Below the pieces are notes generated by a model, which worked only from the letters and a program-made list of their open reading frames with translations, ran no database searches and was not told the origin of the DNA. From Ichthyophis bannanicus (Eukaryota; Chordata; Amphibia; Gymnophiona; Ichthyophiidae), in assembly GCA_033557465.1 (NCBI GenBank), contig CM066051.1, positions 99,611,026-99,675,025 on the forward strand: a stretch of 64,000 bases of DNA, given 5' to 3'. The translations under genes and the position numbers were made by a program. Positions 35,641 to 47,629 of the stretch are shown here, in pieces. Numbering within the stretch: the first letter of the stretch is position 1; each line of letters begins with the position of its first letter.

Positions 35641-35872
35641 TTAATAACTAACAAACGTCTGTCATGAAATGTTTCATTTTCTGTTAAGCGCACTGAACCA
35701 CTGGGTCTGGGAATGTGGTGGTATATAAGCATGTATTAGATTAGATCTCATGCTCTTATGAAATATGACACAATGAATAATATTGCATAATGCAATATAT
35801 GCTGAAATACCTCCTGCTTTACAGTATAGCAGAATATATGCTGCCATTATATATATATATATATATGTATAT
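35640..35872 (+). repeat. LINE tail relic and (AT)n run
   Basis: 35690-35745 resembles a LINE 3' tail (GTGGTATATAAGC). A dinucleotide AT run lies at about 35848-35866, directly before the MITE. Confidence 0.5.
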
Positions 35873-36095
35873 GGCCCGATATTGAGTTGTTCAAGCTATG
35901 TGCCGCGGCGACTCATAGTCTGCCCTGCGATCTCCCTATCCATACTGGCAGAAGTAAAAATCTGGGTTAGCCTGCACGCCCCGGCAGCCGCAGAGGCTAC
36001 ATGGGTAGCAGTGATTTTCGATGCTACCTGCACAGCCCTCTGCGCCTTAAAGATAAGCGAGGTCACCCGTGTAAGGGCCTTCAAATATCGGGCCC
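35872..36095. mobile_element. MITE with GGCCCGATATT ends
   Basis: Left end GGCCCGATATTGAG (about 35873) and right end CAAATATCGGGCC (about 36081-36093) are inverted. The interior shares CCCCGGCAGCCGCAGAGGC and CCTTAAAGATAAGC-type parts with the foldback element at 56500-56785, in the opposite orientation. Confidence 0.65.
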
Positions 36096-36579
36096 AAATA
36101 TATAATATGATGCATTGTATAGTTTGATGAGCTTATAAAACTGGATACAGCATCTGCCCTGGGGCATTAGACTATAGGGATTTCTTATGACAGTGAAATA
36201 TGAGCTTTGATTTGGAACATATTGTGTAGTGTGAGATATGATATAATGGAGCAAACGGTGTGATAGGATGAATATATGTAGTGTTAAAGGTGAGGACTGT
36301 AGGGAGATAATATAATATGGATATGTTGCGTCTCATAAATGCAGTTTGGTTGAATGATTACTGTGATTTCATTGACTGATTGTAAACTGCTTTGAACCGG
36401 GACTTCCCAGCAAAAGTGGGATATAAATTCCTTTTTAAAATAGATTAAATTCAATTGGGTTGGGATAGACTATACATCTTGAGTTACTACTGAAAAGGGT
36501 GTCAGCTGATTCCAAAACCTCTTCCCTTCAAATGTAAAGGAGTCTGCAGTGAGATAAAATAATGTTATAATGAGATATA

Positions 36580-38261
36580 CAGTGAAATTATGCAATGGAG
36601 TATAAGTGGGAGATGAGGCGTTAGGATATGATGGTGTCTGTGATGTGATATACTGTAATATATAATAAGGTCTACCTGGCATATCACACTACTGCCTCCA
36701 TGATTATATCATAATGCCTCAGATACTGTAACATTATGGAGTATAAGTGGGAGATGAGGCGTTAGGATATGATGGTGTCTGTGATGTGATATACTGTAAT
36801 ATATAATAAGGTCTACCTGGCATATCGCACTACTGCCTCCATGATTATATCATAATGCCTCAGATACTGTAATATTATGGAGTATAAGTGGGAGATGAGG
36901 CGTTAGGATATGATGGTGTCTGTGATGTGATATACTGTAATATATAATAAGGTCTACCTGGCATATCGCACTACTGCCTCCATGATTATATCATAATGCC
37001 TCAGATACTGTAACATTATGGAGTATAAGTGGGAGATGAGGCGTTAGGATATGATGGTGTCTGTGATGTGATATACTGTAATATATAATAAGGTCTACCT
37101 GGCATATCGCACTACTGCCTCCATGATTATATCATAATGCCTCAGATACTGTAATATTATGGAGTATAAACGGGAGATGAGGCGTTAGGATATGATGGTG
37201 TCTGTGATGTGATATACTGTAATATATAATAAGGTCTACCTGGCATATCGCACTACTGCCTCCATGATTATATCATAATGTCTCAGATACTGTAATATTA
37301 TGGAGTATAAGTGGGAGATGAGGCGTTAGGATATGATGGTGTCTGTGATGTGACATACTGTAATATATAATAAGGTCTACCTGGCATATCGCACTACTGC
37401 CTCCATGATTATATCATAATGCCTCAGATACTATAATATTATGGAGTATAAGTGGGAGATGAGGCATTAGGATATGATGGTGTCTGTGATGTGATATACT
37501 GTAATATATAATAAGGTCTACCTGGCATATCGCACTACTGCCTCCATGATTATATCATAATGCCTCAGATACTGTAATATTATGGAGTATAAGTGGGAGA
37601 TGAGGCGTTAGGATATGATGGTGTCTGTGATGTGATATACTGTAATATATAATAAGGTCTACCTGGCATATCACACTACTTCCATGATTATATCATAATG
37701 CCTCAGATACTGTAATATTATGGAGTATAAGTGGGAGATGAGGCGTTAGGATATGATGGTGTCTGTGATGTGATATACTGTAATATATAATAAGGTCTAC
37801 CTGGCATATTGCACTACTGCCTCCATGATTATATCATAATGCCTCACATACTGTAACATTATGGAGTATAAGTGGGAGATGAAGCATTAGGATATGATGG
37901 TGTCTGTGATGTGATATACTGTAATATATAATAAGGTCTACCTGGCATATCGCACTACTGCCTCCATGAATATATCATAATGCCTCAGATACTGTAATAT
38001 TATGGAGTATAAGTGGGAGATGAAGCATTAGGATATGATGGTGTCTGTGATGTGATATACTGTAATATATAATAAGGTCTACCTGGCATATCGCACTACT
38101 GCCTCCATGATTATATCATAATGCCTCAGATACTGTAATATTATGGAGTATAAGTGGGAGATGAGGCGTTAGGATATGATGGTGTCTGTGATACACTGTA
38201 ATATATAATAAGGTCTACCTGGCATATCGCACTACTGCCTCCATGATTATATCATAATGCC
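36580..38261. repeat. 141-bp satellite, left block (about 12 units)
   Basis: AT-rich units of 141 bases (the GGAGTATAAGTGGGAGATG start recurs at 36738, 36879 and 37020). Each contains GATATGATGGTGTCTGTGATG and AATATATAATAAGGTCTACC. Units are very similar, and some share private variants. Confidence 0.97.
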
Positions 38262-38690
38262 TCACATGAAACAATGAACTTTAAGAGACAGAGTGCACAA
38301 TACATGGAACACGTAGTTTAACATGGTTTTAACATCTTATTACATATAGTTGACATCAAGCTGTTTAACTAAGAACTATTTACATGGCGTTATATGGTTG
38401 CTGCTGATGCTCAGAGAGTGATTTCCTGATCTGTATCTGCTCCATAATGGTCCATGAACAGAAGCGCTTTTAAGTGTTTAGGGAAATCCTTGGTCAATTG
38501 AGTGGCTCTTATGTGAGTTCCATAAGGAGGGGACGCGAAGGGAAAAACCCCTGCTTCTGGCTCTTTGATGGCTCGAGGATTTGTCCGTGGGGATGGCAAT
38601 GATGTTGAGTGTGCAGCTTCTTTTGCATCTGTTGAAGCAGCTGTTTGCTAAAAGTGGAGTGAGGCTGTCTGCGGATTGCTGATTTAAAAT
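38262..38690 (-). mobile_element. L2-like LINE 3' fragment inside the satellite
   Basis: The array stops at TGCCTCACATGA and resumes near TTTATAATATATAATAAGG. On the minus strand the insert encodes FSLRVPSLWNSH (about 38550-38515), then after a frame change HLKALLF and a stop at 38411. This resembles the PxLWNxLP...FKxxLKxxLF carboxyl end of L2-type LINEs. 38262-38410 would be its 3' UTR. Confidence 0.6.
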
Positions 38691-41600
38691 TTATAATATA
38701 TAATAAGGTCTACCTGGGATATCGCACTACTGCCTCCATGATATCATAATGCTTCAGATGCTGTAATATAATAGAGTATAAGTGGGATATGAGGCATTAT
38801 GATATGATGGGGTCTGTGTTGTGATATCCCAGGCAGACCTTATTATATAGTACAGTATATCGCACTACTGACTCCATAATTATATCATAATGCCTCAGAT
38901 ACTGTAATATTATGGAGTATAAGTGGGAGATGAGGCGTTAGGATATGATGGTGTCTGTGATGTGATATACTGTAATATATAATAAGGTCTACCTGGCATA
39001 TCGCACTACTGACTCCATGATTATATCATTATGCCTCAGATACTGTAATATTATGGAGTATAAGTGGGAGATGAGGCATTAGGATATGATGGTGTCTGTG
39101 ATGTGATATACTGTAATATATAATAAGGTCTACCTGGCATATCGCACTACTGCCTCCATGATTATATCATAATGCCTCAGATACTGTAATATTATGGAGT
39201 ATAAGTGGGAGATGAGGCGTTAGGATATGATGGTGTCTGTGATGTGATACACTGTAATATATAATAAGGTCTACCTGGGATATCGCACTACTGCCTCCAT
39301 GATTATATCATAATGCCTCAGATACTGTAATATTATGGAGTATAACTGGGAGATGAGGCGTTAGGATATGATGGTGTCTGTGATGTGATACACTGTAATA
39401 TATAATAAGGTCTACCTGGCATATCACACTACTGCCTCCATGATTATATCATAATGCATCAGATACTGTAATATTATGGAGTATAAGTGGGAGATGAGGC
39501 ATTATGATATGATGGTGTCTGTGATGTGATACACTGTAATATATAATAAGGTCTACCTGGGATATCGCACTACTGACTCCATGATTATATAATAATGCCT
39601 CAGATACTGTAATATTATGGAGTATAAGTGGGAGATGAGGCGTTAGGATATGATGGTGTCTGTGATGTGATATACTGTAATATATAATAAGGTCTACCTG
39701 GCATATCGCACTACTGCCTCCATGATTATATCATAATGCCTCACATACTGTAACATTATGGAGTATAAGTGGGAGATGAAGCATTAGGATATGATGGTGT
39801 CTGTGATGTGATATACTGTAATATATAATAAGGTCTACCTGGCATATCGCACTACTGCCTCCATGATTATATCATAATGCCTCAGATACTGTAATATTAT
39901 GGAGTATAAGTGGGAGATGAAGCATTAGGATATGATGGTGTCTGTGATGTGATACACTGTAATATATAATAAGGTCTACCTGGCATATCGCACTACTGCC
40001 TCCATGATTATATCATAATGCCTCAGATACTGTAATATTATGGAGTATAAGTGGGAGATGAGGCATTATGATATGATGGTGTCTGTGATGTGATACACTG
40101 TAATATATAATAAGGTCTACCTGCGATATCGCACTACTGCCTCCATGATTATATCATAATGCCTCAGATACTGTAATATTATGGAGTATAAGTGGGAGAT
40201 GAGGCATTATGATATGATGGTGTCTGTGATGTGATACACTGTAATATATAATAAGGTCTACCTGGGATATCGCACTACTGCCTCCATGATTATATCATAA
40301 TGCCTCAGATACTGTAATATTATGGAGTATAAGTGGGAGATGAGGCATTAGGATATGATGGTGTCTGTGATGTGATATACTGTAATATATAATAAGGTCT
40401 ACCTGGCATATCGCACTACTGCCTCCATGATTATATCATAATGCCTCAGATACTGTAATATTATGGAGTATAAGTGGGAGATGAGGCGTTATGATATGAT
40501 GGTGTCTGTGATGTGATACACTGTAATATATAATAAGGTCTACCTGGGATATCGCACTACTGCCTCCATGATTATATCATAATGCCTCAGATACTGTAAT
40601 ATTATGGAGTATAAGTGGGAGATGAGGCATTGGGATATGATGGTGTCTGTGATGTGATATACTGTAATATATAATAAGGTCTACCTGGCATATCGCACTA
40701 CTGCCTCCATGATTATATCATAATGCCTCAGATACTGTAATATTATGGAGTATAAGTGGGAGATGAGGTGTTAGGATATGATGGTGTCTGTGATGTGATA
40801 TACTGTAATATATAATAAGGTCTACCTGGCATATCACACTACTGCCTCCAAGATACCCTAATGCCTCAGATACTGTACTATCATGGAGTATAAGTGGGAG
40901 ATGAGGCATTAGGATATGATGGTGTCTGTGATGTGATATACTGTAATATATAATAAGGTCTACCTGGCATATCGCACTACTGCCTCCATGATACCCTAAT
41001 GCCTCAGATACTGTAATATTATGGAGTATAAGTGGGAGATGAGGCATTAGGATATGATGGTGTCTGTGATGTGACATACTGTAATATATAATAAGGTCTA
41101 CCTGGCATATCGCACTACTGCCTCCATGATTATATCATAATGCCTCAGATACTATAATATTATGGAGTATAAGTGGGAGATGAGGCGTTAGGATATGATG
41201 GTGTCTGTGATGTGATATACTGTAATATATAATAAGGTCTACCTGACATATCACACTACTGCTTCCATGATACCCTAATGCCTCAGATACTGTAATATTA
41301 TGGAGTATAAGTGGGAGATGAGGCATTATGATATGATGGTGTCTGTGATGTGAAACACTGTAATATATAATAAGGTCTACCTGGCATATCGCACTACTGC
41401 CTCCATGATTATATCATAATGCCTCAGATACTGTAATATTATGGAGTATAAGTGGGAGATGAGGCATTAGGATATGATGGTGTCTGTGATGTGACATACT
41501 GTAATATATAATAAGGTCTACCTGGCATATCGCACTACTGCCTCCATGATTATATCATAATGCCTCAGATACTATAATATTATGGAGTATAAGTGGGAGA

Positions 41601-42175
41601 TGAGGCGTTAGGATATGATGGTGTCTGTGATGTGATATACTGTAATATATAATAAGGTCTACCTGACATATCACACTACTGCCTCCATGATACCCTAATG
41701 CCTCAGATACTGTAATATTATGGAGTATAAGTGGGAGATGAGGCATTATGATATGATGGTGTCTGTGATGTGATACACTGTAATATATAATAAGGTCTAC
41801 CTGGCATATCACACTACTGCCTCCATGATTATATCATAATGCCTCAGATACTGTAATATTATGGAGTATAAGTGGGAGATGAGGCATTAGGATATGATGG
41901 TGTCTGTGATGTGATACACTGTAATATATAATAAGGTCTACCTGGCATATCGCACTACTGCCTCCATGATTATATCATAATGCCTCAGATACTGTAATAT
42001 TATGGAGTATAAGTGGGAGATGAGGCATTATGATATGATGGTGTCTGTGATGTGATATACTGTAATATATAATAAGGTCTACCTGACATATCACACTACT
42101 GCCTCCATGATACCCTAATGCCTCAGATACTGTACTATCATGGAGTATAAGTGGGAGATGAGGCATTAGCATATG
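38690..42175. repeat. 141-bp satellite, right block (about 25 units)
   Basis: Same unit as 36580-38261. A short part is inverted at about 38820-38855. Toward the right end a variant lacking the ATTATAT part (CCATGATACCCTAATGCC) appears at 40988, 41266, 41686 and 42106. The last three are 420 bases apart, a three-unit higher-order repeat. No centromeric or coding function is shown. Confidence 0.95.
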
Positions 42176-42708
42176 ATGGAGCTGGTGCTGTGATTTACAT
42201 GGGACGTGGTTGTGATATACTATAATATAATGCGGTGCTAATGGTATAACAGAGTCTGTGGTATGATATGCTGTTAGTACAGTGGACTCTATGGTGGCAC
42301 TGCAGGGTCCCCTCTAGTTCTTACTGCAAGAGTCCTCTGTGATTCACTCAGACTTGTTTGTCAGGATCAGAACAAGAAAAGTGACTGGAAAGCCCTGCCT
42401 GTGCCGCCGCCCTGCACAGGATCTCCAGCCTTCTTACCTGTCCAGGTATTAGACTGATTCAGCTCATATTAAAAGCTGGAATGTCCATGTGCACTGATCC
42501 CTGCGAGCTGCTCCAGTGCCTTCGGAGATGTCTGTTGCCCCACGTGCCTGAGACAGTCCTCAGTGCCCAGGTTCTGGGTAAAAGCCTTTGTCTGAATCTT
42601 CTGCAAACATCAGCAGGGAATAAAGAGAGAGAAAACACTTCAGCCCAACAGCCCCTTCCCACTCAATAAACAGTACCCTGTGAGCTAAGGAAATCTGCAC
42701 TGGAATAG
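42176..42708. other. Intergenic, nothing recognised
   Basis: No exon, RNA or element end is recognised. Short reading frames here have no domain likeness. Confidence 0.4.
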
Positions 42709-42716
42709 GATACACC

Positions 42717-43009
42717 CAGGACTGTACCGAGCCCTGTGCGAGCGGTGTGGCCGCACAGGGCGCAAAGACGTCAGGGGCGGCGCAGGCAACGGCAGAGAAC
42801 CGAAATGCACCCCTGAAGTCTTCCCGCCGGCACACTAACAGGTCTGGTCTCTCCAGGAGGGACCAGACCTGCTTAACGTGCTGGCGGCAGGTAGCTTGCA
42901 CATCGGGTGCGTGCCTCTTCTCTCCCGCCCCATGGGAGTGCGGGGCAGGGGGGGCGTGCGCCCGATGTGCAAGTCGCACAGGGTGCATTTCATCATCGGT
43001 ACGGCCCTG
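42717..43009. mobile_element. Non-autonomous hAT-type element
   Basis: Left end CAGGACTGTACCGA (42717-42730) and right end TCGGTACGGCCCTG (42996-43009) are inverted with three mismatches. A second shared inner motif is CCCTGTGCGA (left) against TCGCACAGGG (right). The flanks GATACACC (42709-42716) and GACACACC (43010-43017) match at 7 of 8 bases, an 8-base target-site duplication. The interior is GC-rich and non-coding. Confidence 0.8.
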
Positions 43010-43369
43010 GACACACCCACCGACTCGCCTACACAGGCCTCCAGCATTCCTACTCACAGGCTCATGCGGTAAAGTTAGCTAGGCTTTGCAAACAATTTTG
43101 TGCGCTATAATGCAAAAAACAGTTTTGTGCATGTGCCAACATTTTGCAAAGCCTTGAGCAGACAGCAGCACACAGCACTTTTAAATTCATGGCAATGAGA
43201 TACTTAGGCATCAGCACAAACACAGAGAAGTGTACAGAAGACCTGAAGGCTGAGCACAACACTGAGATCTGTAGTCAGCGATGGTCAGGAATTTATGCCT
43301 ATTTCTTCTCTATCTTGAGTGAACAAGGAGGGATGGAAAAGAAAGCAGGGGAGGTGTGCTGGAACCTGC

Positions 43370-43690
43370 TTATCTGTATGTGCTTGTGCATAAACAGCAA
43401 TATTATTCTGAGCAGAAGTGTTATTCTGTGCAGAATGTCTGCACAGAGTAATATTACTGTTAATGCACCAGACAGCAATTCAGCACAAGTGCCTAACAAT
43501 GTCTTTTTGTGTGCAAGATATAGGTGCTGCTAATGCAGATCTCTGTATGCATGTGTCTGGCTTGATTGACTTGTTTAGTGCAGGAGTTTTGCACACAACT
43601 TATTTGTCTGCTATTTTCTTACAGCTTGACAGGGCATAAACATCTGTGTTAGACTTGCCTTAGAAAACCCTGCGCCAAGCTTTAGTGCAG
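43370..43690 (+). repeat. Unclassified dispersed repeat, copy 2
   Basis: Diverged relative of 19225-19435. The shared middle part is near 43518-43550 (GATATAGGTGCTGCTAATGC). Confidence 0.45.
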
Positions 43691-43779
43691 CATTGTAACG
43701 TAGGGTTCCTACATCGGCCTGTCTGTGTAGATCTATCTGCCCTACACAGGTTCCCAGCACAATCTGTTTTTCTCCCCAG

Positions 43780-43852
43780 AGATGGGCACAGGGATACAGA
43801 GCCTGTCACCTCTAGGACGGAAGGGGTCAGGGGACAGGCACAGGGATAGAAA
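43780..43852. repeat. 53-bp minisatellite, left remnant
   Basis: GATGGGCACAGGGATACAGA and CCTGTCACCTCTAGGAC match the array that continues at 45580 on the other side of the CR1. Confidence 0.85.
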
Positions 43853-45580
43853 TATGACGACAGAAAAAGACCACATGGCCTATCTACTCTGTCCTTCCCT
43901 ATCAACCACTACAACAGTCCCCTTTTCCCCTTTAGAGATCCTCTGTGTTTGTCCCATGCTTCTTTGAATTCAGGTACTGTCCTCATCTCTACCACCTCCA
44001 CTGGGAGACTATTCCATGGATCCACCACTCTTTCCGTAAAGAAATATTTCCGCATATCACTCCTGAATCTATCTCCCTTCACCCTCATCCCATGTCCCCT
44101 CGTAGCAGAGCTTGCTTTCCATCAAAAAAGGCTCTCCTCTTGTGCATTTATGCCACAGAGGTATTTAAATGTCTCAATCATATCACTTCTATCCCACCTT
44201 TCCTCCAAAGTGTACATATTAAGATCCTTAAGTCTGTCCTCATATGCTTTATAATGAAGACCACTAACCATTTTAGTAGCCACCCTCTGTACTTCCAGCC
44301 TGTTTATATCCTTTTGAAGGTGCGGTCTCCAGAATTGCACACAATACTCAAAACGAGGTCGCACCAAAGACTTATGCAGAGGCACTATCAGCTCCTTTCT
44401 TCTGCTGGCCATTCCTCTCCCTATGCACCCAAGCATCCTTCTGGCTTTTGCCATCACCTTTTCTTTTTGCACCCTCTGTCAGCGTTCATTCATTCCTGCC
44501 TCCCCCTTCGCTGCTTACGCTCCTGGTCTCCCTTCTCTTATTTCGCCTTGACTATGGCAACGTGGTCCTGGCGGGCATCCGCCAATACCAGCTTCGTTAG
44601 CTAAGATTATCAGACACAACCACGCCTAGGTCCCGCTCTTCTTTTGTGGACAGAAGTACTTCACCCTCAATACTATATTGCTCCCTTGGATTGCTGCTGC
44701 CGAAATGCATGACCTTGCATTTTTTAACATTAAATCTCGGCTGCCAAATTCTGGCCCATTCTTCAAGCTTAGCTAGATCCCTCCTCATGTTATCTACACC
44801 TTCCTGGGTGTTTGCTTTATTGCAGATTTTGGTATCATCTGCAAAGAGGCAAACCTTACCCAACAGCCCTTCCGCTATATCACTAACAAAGATGTTAAAA
44901 AGAATCAGACCAAGGACAGATCCCTGGGGCACACCACTGGTAACTTCCTTCTCCTCAGAGTGAGCTTCATTTACCTGTATCCTTTGTCGCCTCCCACTCA
45001 ACCAATTTCTAACCCAAGCAGTAACTTTAGGGTCCATCCCTAGGGTGCTCAGTTTGTTTATAAGTCGCCTGTGAGGAACGGTGTCAAAGGCTTTACTGAA
45101 ATCTAAATACACCACATCTAGGGCTCTCCCTCGCTCCAACTCCCTGGTCATCCAGTCAAAGAAATCAATCAGATTTGTCTGACAAGACCTGCCTCTGGTG
45201 AATCCATGCTGCCTCGGATCCTGTAATCCGCTGGACTCCAGAAACTGCACTATTTTCTCTTTCAGCAGCGTTTCCTATAATTTACTCACCACCGAAGTTA
45301 AACTAACCGGCCTGTAGTTTTCAACCACATCCTTACTTCCGCTTTTGTGTAAAGGCACCACATGAGCCTCTCTCCAGTCCTTTGGCACCACTCCCGACTC
45401 CAACGAGGCATTGAAAAGATCAGTCAATGAATCTGCTACAACGTCCCCAAATTCCTTCAGTATTCTAGGGTGTATCCCATCCGGTCCCATCGCTCTGTCT
45501 ACTTTAAGTTTAGCTAGTTCCTCACGAACACAGTCTTCTGAAAATTCTCCAACGTGCTCCTCGCTTCTGTGCCCATACCC
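43853..45580 (-). mobile_element. CR1 LINE, 5'-truncated, best preserved copy
   Basis: The minus strand encodes, in order: ELAKLKVDRAMGPDGIHPRIL and PVSLTSVVSKL (45586-45275). Then come YLDFSKAFDTVPHRRLINKL, TSGVPQGSVLGLILFNIFVS and the catalytic CLFADDTK (45250-44597). Last is PLHKSLVRPRFEYCVQFWRP with LEERWDRSDMIETFKY (44472-44122). A stop or shift near 45270 and a foreign insert at 44467-44597 break the frame. The endonuclease part is missing, so this is a dead copy truncated at its 5' end. It interrupts the 53-bp array. Confidence 0.95.
44467..44597 (+). mobile_element. LINE fragment inserted in the CR1
   Basis: Absent from the other CR1 copies (compare 16170-16190). It encodes VSLLLFRLDYGNVVLAGI on the plus strand, like the SRLDYCNxLLxGxP part of L2-type reverse transcriptases. 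Confidence 0.5.
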
Positions 45581-46190
45581 TGTCACCCCTGGGACTGGAG
45601 GGTTCAGGGGTCGGGATCAGGGAGACAGAGCCTGTTACCACTAGGACTGGAGGGTTCAGGGAACAGCATCAGGGAAATAGAGCCTGTCACCTCTAGGACT
45701 GTGGGGCTCAGGGGATGGGCACATGGATTTGAGCCTGTTTCTTCTAGGACTTGAGGGCTCAGGGGACCGGTACAGGAATACAGAGCCTGTTACTGCTAGG
45801 ACTGGAGGGCTCAGAGGATGGGCACAGGGATACAGAGCCTGTCAGCTCTAGGACTGGGAGGCTCAGGGGATGGGCACAGGGATACAGAGTCTGTCACCTC
45901 TAGGGCTGGAGGGCTCAGGGGATGGGCACAGGGATAGAGAGCCTGTCACCTCTAGGACTCGAGGGATCAGGGGACGGGCACAGGGATACAGAGCCTGTCA
46001 CCTCTAGGACTGGAGGGCTCAGGGGATGGGTACAGGGATACAGAGTCTGTCACCTCTAGGACTGGAGGGATCGGGGATGGGCACAGGGATACAGATCTTG
46101 TTACTGCTGGGTTTGGAGGGCTTAGGTGACTGGCACAGGGATACAGAGTCTGTTACCTCTAACTGGGGGGCTCAGGGCATGGGCCCTCTT
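45580..46190. repeat. 53-bp minisatellite, right block (about 11 copies)
   Basis: Units contain GGGGATGGGCACAGGGATAC and CCTGTCACCTCTAGGACTGG. Units vary moderately. It was continuous with 43780-43852 before the CR1 arrived. Confidence 0.9.
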
Positions 46191-46916
46191 TTGGTACAAG
46201 GTCTTGCACCTGAACTCCCTGGTGCGAGGAGACATGATGAGATACATGCTCATGGCTCAGGCAGGAGTTAATGTGCTGACGAGTCTCACAAAATGGATGT
46301 GAGAGAAACAAGGATGCATTTGGTTTCTTCTTGACTCCGGTTTGGCTCTTAAACGCAAGGCCATGCAGGGGGTGATGTTCTTTGTGTTACTCCTCTGGAG
46401 CGAAACGGTTCAGCTGGGTGAGATGTGCTGCTTTAAGTTTTTTATTAAGCTACCAGCTTCCCAAGATGCGCCAAGCTTTCTCACAGTAAGCGAGGAGAAT
46501 TCTGACTTCTTCACATCCGGCTATGGGATAGTGATAGCTGACCCCTTCCATCAACCGTGTAGTCCAGCAATTACCTCCTGCTTGCCATGCTTCCAGCATT
46601 CGCCCCTTTCCTATGCTCACCTGCTGCTTGCTTTCCACCCAGCTCAAGCATCTGCTCTTCGCTCCCTCTCCTCCAACATTCATCACTGGAATCAATCAAG
46701 AGCTTCTTAAGTTACAACATCCGATACTGTGAAAATATCTACCTTTGTAAAATCTTTTCCACCTTCCCCTTCCCCAATGAGCTTGCTAAGTGATTCTGGA
46801 TTCCAAGCCCCATGAAGCAATTAAGGAGGCAAGACGTGAAGGTGAATCTCTGTGAGGCAGGGCTCTAATGTACCAGTCCTGCTCCTCATTCCACTCTGCC
46901 TTCATCTTTCTTTCAG
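46191..46916. other. Upstream of RAB3D coding exon; nothing recognised
   Basis: Sequence before the exon acceptor. A pyrimidine-rich tract ending TTTCTTTCAG (46907-46916) gives the 3' splice site, so at least one upstream non-coding exon must exist outside the stretches identified. Confidence 0.5.
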
Positions 46917-47144
46917 ATGGCCTCCGCCAACGATTCCCGGCAGAGCCAGAAGGATGCCGCAGACCAGAACTTTGACTACATGTTCAAGCTACTGATCATC
47001 GGTAACAGCAGTGTGGGGAAGACTTCCTTTCTCTTTCGCTATGCAGATGACTCGTTCACCTCTGCCTTTGTCAGCACCGTCGGCATAGACTTCAAGGTGA
47101 AGACGGTGTATCGTAATGAGAAGAGGGTCAAGTTGCAGATTTGG
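46917..47144 (+). CDS. RAB3D: RAB3D, first coding exon
   Basis: The ATG follows the acceptor directly and the exon ends at a perfect GTAAGT donor (47145). It encodes 76 residues ending KLQIW, exactly where Rab3 genes split before the DTAGQERY exon. Visible parts are [14 protein letters not shown] (closest to RAB3D among Rab3 paralogues), the P-loop GNSSVGKT (residues 29-36) and switch I with [10 protein letters not shown] (51-60). Neighbourhood supports the paralogue: RAB3D follows TMEM205 in the same orientation in human. Rab3D is a GTPase of secretory granules acting in regulated exocytosis with Rab3 effectors. Residue 49 is Ser where Rab3 proteins normally have Pro (TPAF). The next exon is not found before 64000, so the gene is cut by the window edge. 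Confidence 0.95.
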
Positions 47145-47629
47145 GTAAGTGCCTGACATGGCAGGTGGGGGTAGGTGAAGGGTGACAGGTCCCGGCACAG
47201 AAGAGCTTAGAAGGAAGGACAGAAGCACCATAATTTTAGAGGATGTAGCCAGTTAAGAGAAGTGTCCTGCTCTAGGTTTTGGTTCAAGAAGGGAAGTGAA
47301 GGCTGGACCTAATGTCCAGTTTTGCTTGTGTTAAACCTATCTTCTCGTTTTGTACTATCAACCTGTAGTGCAAGCAGTCCTACATCTGCCTTACTGAAGG
47401 AGGGAGAATTAGGAATAAGAGCAGCAGAGGAGGGGGCGGGGTTTATGCCACCAGGATAGCAAACGCCAGTGCTCTTTCCATCCCGCTGTCTTGTGGTGGG
47501 CCACCCTGGGATGACAATGCCCTTCAGCTCTTCTCTGGGGCAGCTGCTGTGTTAGAGGGTCCCCAGAGGGCATGCTGTATTCAGAAGATGTGGGAGTTCC
47601 CCCCATACTTCTCATGCATCTTCCATCGT

